From Schistosoma haematobium (taxonomy: Eukaryota; Platyhelminthes; Trematoda; Strigeidida; Schistosomatidae): a stretch of 64,000 nt of DNA. The notes beneath the pieces were generated by a model, which saw only the letters and a list, made by a program, of their open reading frames with translations, made no database searches and had not been told where the DNA came from. The stretch is from positions 32,074,616 through 32,138,615 of the forward strand of contig NC_067196.1 of the NCBI RefSeq assembly GCF_000699445.3. The letters are read 5' to 3'. Of this stretch, positions 41,241 to 54,400 are shown in pieces. Position numbers and translations under genes: made by a program. How positions within the stretch are numbered: the first letter of the stretch is position 1; every line of letters begins with the position of its first letter.

Positions 41241-42793
41241 TAAATCCTAATAATAAAAATAAAAAAAAAATAATAATAATGGTAATAATAATAATGATAA
41301 GGTAGATGGAATACAATAAGTTGTCCTATGGCAACTATTAAATAATAAGCAAACCTGGACTCCTCATTCCATTTAATCTATCACTTATTATTTGCACAAC
41401 AACAATTACTTTTAACTTTTCGAATAAGTTATCTTATCTAAATATGTTAAACGAATAAGCCGGAACGATGGAAATAACACAAACATTCAGTCCTTCATTT
41501 TTATTTTGTTTATTTATCTTTTCATGCATTTTGAGACATTTGATTCATATCATATATATAAAAATTGTATGTTTTCTTAAAACTTCGCCGATCAGAGGCG
41601 ATAAGTAGTGAATGAAAATTACTCTTACACCTTAGATATACTTACAAATACATACAATCTGTTATCTCAACACTTTGTTACGTATCACATGTCTCATACA
41701 CACTAAAACGAATACCCACTTTAAACATTGTTAACGTGATTGGATGACCTGTTTACTATACAGTTAACCAGAGAACCATATACTCATTTATGCTTGATGA
41801 TTTTAATGTTTGACTATATTTACTTGAAACGGCTTGAACCAGATTGCCAGGCGAAACGTTGGATTTACTTCAAATTCATCCGTTGAGATTTTACAAATGA
41901 ACTCTTCTACCGAATTGTATAGAACTGATAGTTACCCGGGTAGTTCAAGTAATGAGTATATTTTCTGCATTACTGCATACAAACACTTCTCATGTGATAA
42001 TATTACCTAGTTATTATACTTGGATATGCTTGAATAAATTCTTATCTATAGCCTTACCATCACCTGCTTTGGCTTTTGTCTAGTTAAGAAACACTCGATT
42101 ATTGCAATTTCGAAAACTGCTTACCTTATTATCCGATTAGGATTTAAATATAAACTAGGCTTCTTCGTTATTATCTGGTTTTGTGAGCACATATTGTGAT
42201 TGTTAAATTTGATGGCTGACTGTTTAATGACCCGTTCATTTTATTGCCTGTTTCATCTTCATTGGTCTGTTATATTGCTAACTTTTTTTGAGAAAATTGA
42301 TCTGGAATAATCTAAAATTTTATTTTTGGGTCCAACTATCAAAGACACGTTATTACTACAATTATATGACTTCAAAATACACATTTTATGAATGTAGAAA
42401 CATTATGCATTGGGATGATATAAAAAACCAGTAAAACCCGAAGCCCATAGTACAGTTATTTCGTTTTAGTCTAGGTTTTATTAGTGGTGCAAAACCATTA
42501 CCTCATATGAAGAATTAATCAAGAAACTTCATATCTCGCTAATAGTACAAAAGCTTTAGACCATTAGGTCAGTATACATATATTCACATTCTTACTTTCA
42601 CTCAGTTTTCATTACACTAGGGTTATCATTCGGCGCTTTAGGATCTTTGATTGTTGTAAGTTGGTAATAAAAACCTGAAAATATCTACAAACCCTTTATC
42701 TGATTATATGAACACTATTTATACATCTGCCAAACTAGCGCGATTATTATTCTAGCTTGCGTTTTAGTTTTCATATTCTCAACACGATCAGTA
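41241..42793. other. TTC8 upstream region
   Basis: It contains an AAT-rich microsatellite (about 41250-41310) and AT-rich sequence. It should include the TTC8 promoter and 5' UTR, but no specific signal is convincing. Confidence 0.35.
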
Positions 42794-45700
42794 ATGGATA
42801 CAATGTACGTGGCTTTATCAAGATATTACAGTCGCGATTTCAAGGGTTGTAGGAAAATTTGCGAAAAACTTTTGAAAACCGATCCTGATAATGAAGTGAG
42901 TACAAATTAAAATTTATCCGCTTTTCATTAATGGCATGTTGGCTTTTGAATATGAGAGCAATCACGGAGGATATGATTGGTGACGACGAGTTTTACACGG
43001 AGTTTAACCTTTTTGATGTCGCATTCCATGATCAAAATCCTGTCGACAGTTGTTTTCTTCGTTTCTCATCAGATAACTCCAAATCAGCTACCAGTAGTTT
43101 AAGTCGGGCTGTACGGTAAGTAATAATGGTTGTTTATGGGATCTGCTATTTTAGTCCATCAAATCTAACCAGTCGCCCATTAACAGGTGTTTATAATACA
43201 AACAGTACAGAGACGTATACAAATTCTATCGAAACAGTTATTCGTAACACTTCAAGACCTATAACTGCTCATTATAATAAATACCAAAGAAAACGAACCG
43301 TAAGCATTTCATTCCTAATTTTTAAAAACATTTTATGCTACAAAAGTAGTTAAGTGAGGGTAATTTTTAAACTATCTGGGTTATCAAAATGTCGCTTGAC
43401 TTTGCTTAGATTTCATCACATTTTAGAGGTAGTTTTAGCCACGCACTATCATCAGTGTATGGTAAAATTCTCCAACTAGTTTTTATGACAGTCATCCCTT
43501 ATCAAAAATTGATCCAGGTGTTAATAATTGACCGGCCAGTTCCGACTCAGTTTGATAAAGATATCGTGATCGTTACAAGACTTTAAGGTCATTGGTTTGG
43601 TCCTCTGCAAGCTCAAGCCCTCCCAAAATAGACATTTTACTGTTTTCTGACTTTTAGTGATTAAAGCTGATTTCTGTCGGTGATGAAAGTTACTTTCAAA
43701 ATACAGTCAATGCTGTTGTTATTACTTTATAAGTACGAAGGAAAGGTTAAAGATGTTACTTCAGATAAAATATTCGAGAACAAAAATACTTTTCACTCAT
43801 GATTGATTGTAGATTTAGTACTATGAATGTCAAGTATGAATATATCCAGTTTCTGTACTTACTGAAAGCACCCAAATCTAAACACATCTATAATTTCAAG
43901 TCAAAAAGCTTTTTCATTGCCGAAATGGTTGAGACGTACAATTCTAAAACGATGAAGGGAGAATTAAAAATTATGACAGAAAATGATACCGCTCGATCTT
44001 TTGTAAAGTATTTGAACCTAAAATAGAGGCACTTTTTCGTGTGAGAGAAAACATTTATTCAAAGAACTGAAAGAGATAAGAGCAAGTAAAAATGTGAGCC
44101 AAAGATTCAGGAAGTAAACAGAACACCTGCTCATTATTAAATGCAATTGATGATAATTGGTAATGGCATGACCATAAAGTATACATGCAGTGAATGAAGA
44201 CACAGGTACGGTAAACGGATCTATTGTTATTTGCAACATTACACAGTGCCTTTGTAAAATATGAAAATCATTCATTGACTACAATGTTTGCACATCTTTC
44301 TTCAGTTGTCCTTTACATACTCCATCATTCTTTCAATTCTGTTGTTATTCTAAGTGCTCTCTGTTTTCCTTTCTGTTCTCTCTATTTCAATCTTCTGCTG
44401 GTTAACAATTCGGCTTCCTGTTCCTGATGCATACTACTCAAATCTGACTACATATGTAACCCATACCCCATATGCAGCCCAGAAAATTTGGCTAGAAGTT
44501 GATAGCACTAGAGTTTTTAATACTTTGCGAAAGCGGAAAGTGTTCTGTGCCAGTTGATTTTCACTTGATTGGGAATAGCGACAGAGTTGGTTTTACAGGG
44601 TTACAAAATCATGCTATTAATATCATAACAGTAAATTTTCGAAATAAAATTTCGTAATAACTAATATACAGTACTTTATTACTGAAATGGCTCATTTCTG
44701 TTTTTTTTTCTGCAGACTGCTCAGTTAAGTAAAGAACCCGTTCATATAAGTCGTTTGAATTTAGCGAAGTATACTCAGAATTTAGAAGTAGCATGTTCAT
44801 TATTCGAATATTTATTCTATGTTGCTAAAGAATATCGTGAAGCGCTCAATTTGACAAATTTAATATGTGCCACTAATAACAAGGCCAGTAATCAGGGTAT
44901 GAGTTAAAATTTTTTAACCATGTTACATTCAGTATCGAAATTATTGTATAATGAACCTGTTGAGGTAAATTGGTGGTGGTATTTGCAGCAAGCACGTTGT
45001 TTATATTGGTGAGTTAAGAATGGTATATTTTGCTAATTGATTAATTATTTATATCAAAAAGTAATATGTGAACTTAAGACACTTTGCATTAGGAAGATGG
45101 GATTCTTAGTAATCTTGTGTACAAATTTATATGTTTTATGGGGATTCGGAACATCTTCTAGAATAAATCAAAGAGAACATATCTTTAATTGTAACGGTCA
45201 TTAATTTCTACAGAGCGATTGTGGCTTATATGCTTCCATGTTGAAAGATTATTTACATCTGTGTGCGATTTCACCTAAGTTTCTTAGATACTTAAGGTAA
45301 ATTTATTAATTATCAAGGAAATCTTCCAAGTGCAAGTGTTATGTATTAGTGTCTAAATAATTTCGACTAAGCAAATTCTGAAAGACTGATGCCACAGAAT
45401 GCTCGGAGGAATTTCTACATTGCAAGTGTACTTTTAGTGCATAGAGCTGTGAAACAGGACTTGTAGACTTATCATATATACTCATTCGTACTGTATTTGT
45501 GGAAGTTTTAACTTATTTTTAGTTAAGTCAAAACAATTTGTAATTCAACCAACATAAGGAATTCCCAAGAATGCCGTATCTTTGTATGCGAATTATGCTT
45601 TATTATAGATAATACCGAAGTAAGATGTTGACAGGTTTTTGTTGTGAATGTATTTAGCTTCACAGTATAATCACTGTTGGTGCTATCATATGTCTCAATG

Positions 45701-48700
45701 AATATTCCTTAGTCTTCACTTTAAAGTTGACTTATTTGGATTAAAGTATTCTCTTAAATACTTTTATTAATCACCACCACGTTTTATTTGAAATTGAGGT
45801 GTAAAATGTTGGCAAGTTAGTGAAAAACTACATACTCATTATGTTTACCTCAATTTTTAAATCTGAGTTTTCCAGTAAATGTTTTTCTTGAAAGTTAAGT
45901 CTTGAATATTCTACAAGTTATCTACTAATTAATATCTATAAATTCTGTTTTTCGTAAAGCTGATATTTTAAATTGTATTCTAGGAACTAAGGATGTTAAA
46001 ATAGACAGTTAAACATCTCAAAATCTAAATGAATGATAGTGATTTAGATTCTACTCGGTGTCATGAATATGTCTTCATTCATTCTAATATTTAAGTCCAC
46101 GTCTTGAGATTAGTGGAAAATGACAGTGAGATATGTTGATGATAGTGTTATGTTTGAATGACTTTTCTCACTTATTGATAGTGACCTGAACCTCATCTAT
46201 AGGGTAGTTAGCATTGATAACCTAATGAATATTAGTACCCTATGATTTCTTACATGATGAGTCGATTTAAAATAGTAGACACATGAATTCAAAGTGGTAA
46301 ATAATGTAGTGTTATAGTTAACAATAATTAACGCCCAGCTTCAAGATCAGCAAGTTGAATTTCGTAGATTGATTTTGTACCAACCAAATCGCAACACTAC
46401 GAATCACCAAAAAATGCAAATGAAAACAGCCAATGTAACGGAAGCTCCCACATTAGGCCTCAACATACATACTGATTACCAGAAAGACAGCTTTCTGAAG
46501 TTTCTTGTTTCTTTCAGTTATCCATTCGTAACAACTGCAAATAGCTCTCATCACAAAATATGTAGTATTGCAGCCGATTCCTCTGTTATATTCATGTAAC
46601 TTATGAATTTTCAAAACAAATATATATAAACAAGATTTTTTCAACACTAGCTTGGTGTTTATCTTCACTGTCCTAAGTTTATAATTAGTTTATCTCTCGT
46701 CTCATCATATATTGGATTCGTGCATTTTAATCTAATGGCACCGTCTTTCTTGAAAAAGACAGATAAGAATAACGATATACTATCGTAGTTAGGCTTGTGT
46801 TTTTACAATATTTCACCCTATGATAGGTTGTAAGCTTTCCATGAAAGCATATATGCATACAGTTAGTCAGTTGAAACAATTTTAAAGCGGGAAAATTTAT
46901 GGACGTAATTTTACAACTAGGAAACAACTGAGCCAAAGTTTTTTTCAATTAGTAACTATCTCTGACCATAAATGTATATCAAAATGCTATCACAAACAAA
47001 TAATATTCCAGTTGAGAAACGAAATTTAAGAGAATTTTAAATTTTCCTTAGACTGTTACAATCCCTTTGTTAAACTAACAAACAACTTGATATATACTTG
47101 TGTCAGTTTTACTGCAATTTGTGATAACAACATTCAATTTCTGTCGTTTTTAGTCTAGGACTTAAACGAGAAGCTGAATGTTCAGTCAGTCAATCATTAG
47201 AATTAAATCCGAGTATAGAAGCATATACACTTCAAGCATTTGTTGCAATACAGCTTGATCAGCCCGGTCGTGCACTTGGCATTTATGATAAAGGTTTGGA
47301 AAGATTTCCTCATGATATTGATCTATTAACTGGTAAAGCTAGAATATATCAGGTAAATAGATGTTTATTGATTACATAGATTATGTATCACGATTGTGAT
47401 TGAAAGTATAATAGGATTTTCTTTAAATGTTTTCTTTTAATTTACTCAAACGTTTGGTTTTAAGACAATCAAATATTTCACTAGTTCACAGCTAATTTAG
47501 CAGACATATATAGGATGAAACCCATATTCTAGATTCCCTTAATTGTCAGAAGTGCAATCATAATTTAAATATCAGAGGTAGCATACGATTTAAATATGGG
47601 GTGCAACAATAACGCAACCCATAGTGATAATACTAGTAAAGATAACTCATTTGTTTCATAAGTCTGGTAAAAAACTCAATAAGAAATATCAAGAGTCACA
47701 TACTGTAATGTAAGGAGTTATTTTTATCTGACACTTCACTCTTACTTGTCAATAGTTGTAACCATTATATGAGTTTCAGCCTCGATAGACTGTTTTCATG
47801 TAGTGATTTCCGGTAGTAATATATTAGACCGTAACGCTTTCATCTCATTCTGCATAATACATTTTGTAATAAATATTATTTAGAAGTTAAGCAATGCCTC
47901 ACAATCGGTTGCTTTATACAAGGAAATATCTCAAATAGACGATATGAACGTTGAGAGTTTGGCTTCAATTGCAATGCATTATTTTTATGAGGATGAACCA
48001 GAAGTCTCACTAAAGTATTATAGGCAAGTTTTGGGTGTGTAATTTTAGTTTATTTAATGCGTGTTTATGTTTTGGTGATGTAACAGGTTTATTTTGAACA
48101 ACTATAGACTACTTACTTACTTACTTACGCCTGTTACTCCCAATGGAGCGTAGGCCGCCGACCAGCGTTCTGCAACTCAATCTTTCCTGGGCCTTCTTTC
48201 ATAGTTCCATCCAATTCTTGTTCATTTTCCTCATGTCTATCTCCATTTGCCGGCGTAATGTGTTCTTTGGTCTTCCTCTCCTCCTCCTTTGGCCTTGAGG
48301 ATTCCATGTGAGGGCTTGTCCTGTGACATAGTCGTGTGCTTTCCTCAACATGTGTCCTATCCACTTCCAGCGCTTCTTCCTCATTTCTTCCTCCGTTGGG
48401 ATCTGGTTTGTTCTCTCCAACAGTAGGTTGTTGCTAATAGTGTCCGGCCAACGGATCCGAAGTATTTTGCTTGGACAACTGTTAATAAACACCTGTATCT
48501 TCTGCATGATGGCTTTCGTAGTTCTCCCGGTTTCTGCCCCATACAGTAGAACTGTCCTGACATTTGTATTGAAAATGCTGACCTTGGTGTTGGTTGACAG
48601 TTGTTTTGAGTTCCAGATGTTCTTCAGTTGTAAATATGCTGCTCTTGCTTTGCCGATCCGTGCCTTCACATTTGCATCAGATCTACCCTGTTCATCATGG

Positions 48701-51374
48701 TAGGTAATCGAAAAATAATCAATTAACTGTCACTGAAAATAGGAAATTATTTACCTTTTCGATTTACAATTCTGACCGTCAGTTGTGTGAATCTGTCACG
48801 TCTTTTAGGTTACGGCGATCTTATTAACAACCTCGAGTAAATTAAGCTTATCAAGGTAACATCATGTTATTTGCTCAGTATTTTGAGTAAAAGAATTTCG
48901 TTACTTAGATAATTTCAGTAGCATATTTTTCAAACAGAAAATGTATGGCAAACGTAAACCACTTGGTTATGATGAAATTAATTAAAATCCATACAATTCA
49001 TAAAATAAGGAAATCAGTTACACAAATCTTTCCTAATTTTATCGACCTAGTAGCGATTCAATGAGATTGTACCCCTCTCAATGAGGTACTTCAGTAGCAG
49101 TTGTTTAAATTGAGAAAATAATAGCGGTGGGACGTGAACCATATTGGGATTGACGTTGCGGACATTTTTTATGCAATGAAACACTTCGACGTTTGGATGA
49201 AAGGAATAAAAAACTGAGATCTTATTGCAGTCACTACATAGTTCTAATTTTATTCAGCTACTATCTATGTAATCATTCTTTTGATTTGATCATTTGTGGA
49301 TAGATTTTATCAAGGGGATGGTTTTATGAACTTTGTTTCATGAGTTATTTAAAAACAAAATATGTTAGCCATCGAAATTCGTTTCATTGGTTTATTATTT
49401 GTATATTTGACATAATAATTATACAATTTAACTCTGATACCAGGAGAAATAAAAGTTGAAGTATTTTAATCTAGATCTAAACAAGTTTTCAATAACTTTC
49501 AACTAATGTGATAGAAACTGTGAAATTAAAGTTGTTTATGCTTCGAAATTTGATAAGTTAAATTCATGAAAAAGATTGTGGAATAAACAATATTTTAGGA
49601 CACTTAATAAACTTTATTAAAAAAAATACTTAACTAGATATGTAACATTAGTTCAAATAGCATATTTAGCATCATATAATCTTCGACATTCCAGATTCAG
49701 TTTGCTGATTATTGTTAAATAGCACGAAATCCAAGTTCAAGGTTTCTTTTCAATGGAATTCAAATAGCTGACATCAATATCACCTAATTCATATAATTTA
49801 TTCCAATTTTTTTTTAATAGACGTATTCTACAATATGGATATGAATCAACTGAGTTATATAGTAATTTAGGATTGTGCACATTTTATACTCAACAATATG
49901 ATCTATGCTTATCATTTTTCAATCAAGCTATTGCACTAAGTGATACAACGAATTTAGCAGATATTTATTATAATCTGGGACATATCGCAATTGTAAGTCA
50001 TGTAATTATTTTTACTACATATTATGTCACTGTTTAATTTTGTTCAATAAGATGAATTACTTTTTAAGGAATAATCTAATGTTTAATGAAATATTTAGTC
50101 ATTACAACTATTGGATTAATATACTTCATGATATATAATGATACTTCGGAAGTTTAAATAAAAGTATTTACAATTTCCTGTACTTTAGATAGATTGAAAT
50201 ATCAATCATTTTGAAATATGTACGTATTTCATTACATCAAAATTATTCAACAGTCGTAGTGAATCATTTTGATATATTAAACTTATCAAATAAGTTCAAC
50301 ATTATACTAATCAGTATAGAATCATTCAAGTCATTGACGGTCGCTTATTTCTATTTCAAGTACTATGACCTAGGTTTGTTTACATAAATGTATTATACTA
50401 AAGTACATGAATGTTTTATTTTTTTATATTTAAGCTTTTAAAATCATTTTTCCCACACTTTCTATATTTTCTTAAACCACCTAAATAATAAATAAATTTT
50501 ATTCTACTTATTACTGACAATATTTTATATTATTAAATAATTTATTTATCAAAATCTAATTTTGATTTCTATTATAATAAGATTTTTGTTTATTTACATT
50601 ATGATTTAAAGTAATTGAAATGATTGAATATAAGTAGTATAAGTAAATATAAACGAAAATCTATTACAATAAAATTATAATATTAGCTAACTAGATTCAT
50701 TAAGAATATTCATATTCTTAAAAAACAACATATCTTTATTAAATTTCTCAATATTATAAATAAAGTGTAATTTAACATCGGGAGGGATTTTGTGGATATT
50801 ATAGTAGTTACAATGGTTGAGATCATGAGTCAGTTGAAGCTAGATCACCATGAAAAACTCTAAAGCATCAGATGGCCTGGGTCCTGGGCTTGAATCTTGC
50901 GAGGCGGGATCATGGATGCTCACTGTTGAGGAGTCTCACAATAGAACAAAATGGCTGTCCAATACTTCCAGTTTTTCCATGGTGGTCTAGCTTCAACTGA
51001 CTCATGATCTCAACCATTGAAAGTGTAATTTGTTAGTGTATATCTATTTTATTAACATTTGTTTTTGTGTGTGTCGAGAATTTTAACCCATAAATAATTC
51101 TGATTTTTATTTATTTACCCCTTAAAACACTACAAATTTATTAGATTTTCATCAGATTGTTAAGATAAATTGTTGATTATTATATGTGCTTTATCAATGA
51201 GATATTGTTAAATTATAAAAATAAATGTCAATAAATTTTCATGATTATTTCATTATTTAGATTTGTTGTTTATTACTTATTTAATAATCATATAAATAAG
51301 TGTTTTGTAATGTTCCATATTTTAAAGATTTTTATGCATTATTACCATTATCATTACCATTACTACTATTATTA

Positions 51375-51408
<34 letters not shown>

Positions 51409-54400
51409 ATGATAAACAATCTATCCTACTGAAATGAAATTTTCTTGTTTTTTTACATAAATATATTTCAATAGTTGAAATCATGAGTCATTTGAAGCTA
51501 GACCATCATGGGAAACCTAGGAGCACTGGACGGCCGTTTACGTCCTAGTATGGGACTCCTCAGCACTGCGCATCCACGATCCCGTCTCTCGAGATTCGAA
51601 CCCAGGACCTGTCGTCACCGCACGCGAGCGCTCAACCTCTGGACCATTGGGCCGGCATCCGACAGTGTTAATGTCTAACTTCAACCAATCCACGTAGTTA
51701 ATATGAACGAAGAATATTCTTTTCAATGATTTCTCATCATGTTCTACAATTATAAATCCAAATTAATAAACCATAAAATTGGCTAGATTTAAGGCAGAGT
51801 AAATCACTTAAAATTGTAATATGTGGATCAAGAATTGTTGTTTGTCATATAAAATCAAATCAAATCGTTAATTTTGGGGTTGACTAATATGAAGTGTTAA
51901 CATGAATCGGTGTATAAACGAAATGAAATTGTGCAATAAATGACCAGAATAAATATGGTCGACATGCGGTGAGAGAGAAAATAATGTAATTACAAACCTG
52001 AAATTACGTAATATGTAGAATAATATGAATTAGGTCAGATAGAGTAGATAGGGGTGGATGCTGAATAAATTTCTCAGAAAGGTTGTCAAGTGTAATAATA
52101 ATAAATAAATAACAATGATAAAGATAATAATAAGTTTTGGACATAACGAGCAATTCTTGATTCACATCTTACAATTTTAGATGATGCACTATGCCTTAAA
52201 TCTGGCCAGTTTTATGGATTATTAATTTGGATTTATAATTGTAGAACCTGATGAGAAATTATTGAAAAGAATATTCTCTGTCCATATAATTGTGTTCTGC
52301 TATTGAAAATCTGAAAGCACTAGACAGCTGTTTTGTTCTATTATATGATTTTTCAGAAGTGTATCCAAGAGTCGAATACAGATCCTCTGGTCTCTTGTTT
52401 GAAAGCTTATCACGATGAGATAAAAAAAACGAAAGATACTTGTCTATTTGATGGATATAAGAAAGGTGAAGAATAATTTAAAAACGTAGAGGTGATTAAA
52501 ACTTGGAACATCAAAAAATGGTGGCTATTAGTTTATCAATTACAAAAAAATCACAAATGTAATGACCGTGGTATAAGGTGAACTTGAACTTATTTCTTTT
52601 AAACACTAAGACCACGTTCGAAATGTTGAATTTATGACACCTCTACAGTGAACAAATCAATGATTTTTAATGTTTGTCCAAACTGATTGTTTAACCGTGT
52701 AGAATATTTTGAAGAGCATTTCTGGTGAGGTAATGCAACAAAAAGTGATGAGATGTTTTAACATTGAGCTGGTGATTGATTTACATTCTCCTTTTAATGT
52801 CCAAACAAGGTAATGCCCAGTTATACGTTTAGCAAGAGACCGATTTGTGCGCTTATTGTTAATAGGTGATGTAAAATAATGGTCAGTAAAACATGACAGT
52901 AAATATAATGAACAACAATAAATAATTCAGTAAGGTCTAATTCCATTTGACAACATTTTATATTATGAATTAATATCAAATAAAAAAACTTCTTAAAACA
53001 GTTAAAACATTAAATAGTACGAAAAAGAAAGTTGATGCTTTCATCAATGTCGGTTCAAGATGAAAAATACCTCCTAGTTAAGCCAGTCTTCATATATCGT
53101 TCAAATAATTTCTTTGTGCAAAAATGAAATCTATAAAATTTTCAGCGTTAAAATGCAACGATTGATTAGTCAAAATCATCCACCTTAGCTATAAATCTTC
53201 TCCACCATCTCGATTGATTAGTCGAATCAACGTAACAAGCTTCAGAAAATAAAATAATTAAATGACTGAATGATTATACAATAGGATTTAAACTTTTGTT
53301 TCCGTAATTCTCAATCAAAAATAATTTTAAATTCACTTGATGTTGTTTACACGTATTATTGCCTTAATTCACAAGCTTCGCACAGGATGCATATATGCCA
53401 ATAAGAGATTGGTCAATCGCAGTCCTAAATAACGATCAAGAGATACAGGTAAACATCGAGTGAATTCAATACTTTACCCCCAAGTGGCTATCATGATGCA
53501 GTTGCTAAGTGGATAACGTGATGGTGTTTAAAGCGAATGGTACTGGATTCGTGTCCCAGAGTGAACATCAACTCTGAGATGCAGGTACATCCAACTGACG
53601 AGTTTCAAAGAGGATGAAACGCGCATCATGGATTCCACTGCTAGCCACTTTTCACCTTTGCAAAATAATTTTAACTTAAATCGTTTTTGTAATTTCAATG
53701 AAATCTAACAATTTTTTATAACCTTCATCACTGATAAGACATTTAAAATTTTACTTTTTAAACAACAAATAATGAAATTGAAAATTATAGAATAACCAAT
53801 GTATCTCTAGTTTTACTTTTATTAACAAAATGTATTCCATCAAAAAATCACTAAGAAATATATTATATCTTTATTTATTAATTATTAACATTGTTTATCA
53901 TTGAAATACATATGGATTGAAGTTGATTCATATTATAGTAAGTTTCTATTGAAGTATTAGATAGTCTAGAGAGAAAAAGAGTGTAAGAAATTAATTAGTA
54001 TGTTCATTATGGTTGGATTTATTATAGGATGAAATGGCTGTCTAGTGCATCCAGATTTTCCCAGGTGGTTTGGCTTCAATTTACTCATGATCTCAACCAT
54101 TGAAACTACCATAATATCCACCCCATTTTGTTGATTCTAGCTTAGATTATTTGAATTTTAGAACAAATAATGAGGTTATTTATAAATTGGTTAATAAAAT
54201 TGATTTTAATTAATTTAATTATAATAAATAAATAAATAAATAAGTAAATAAAACCATAACAACAACATAATCATACAATCTATGTAATGATTTTTTCACA
54301 TTATTAAACTTTAATGTTAACTAATGTGATCAAGATAATTAAGAAAATAAACTGATCATGATTTAAAGATCAACTTTGAGTGGATTACAAAATAACTTCT

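Noticed and set aside
46369..46668. Frames on both strands in TTC8 intron 5
   Set aside because: No homology or splice signals fit, and TTC8 joins exon 5 to exon 6 in phase without them.
48035..48036. GT donor for TTC8 exon 7
   Set aside because: It shifts the frame into an early stop in exon 8, while the GC donor at 48024 keeps the family match.
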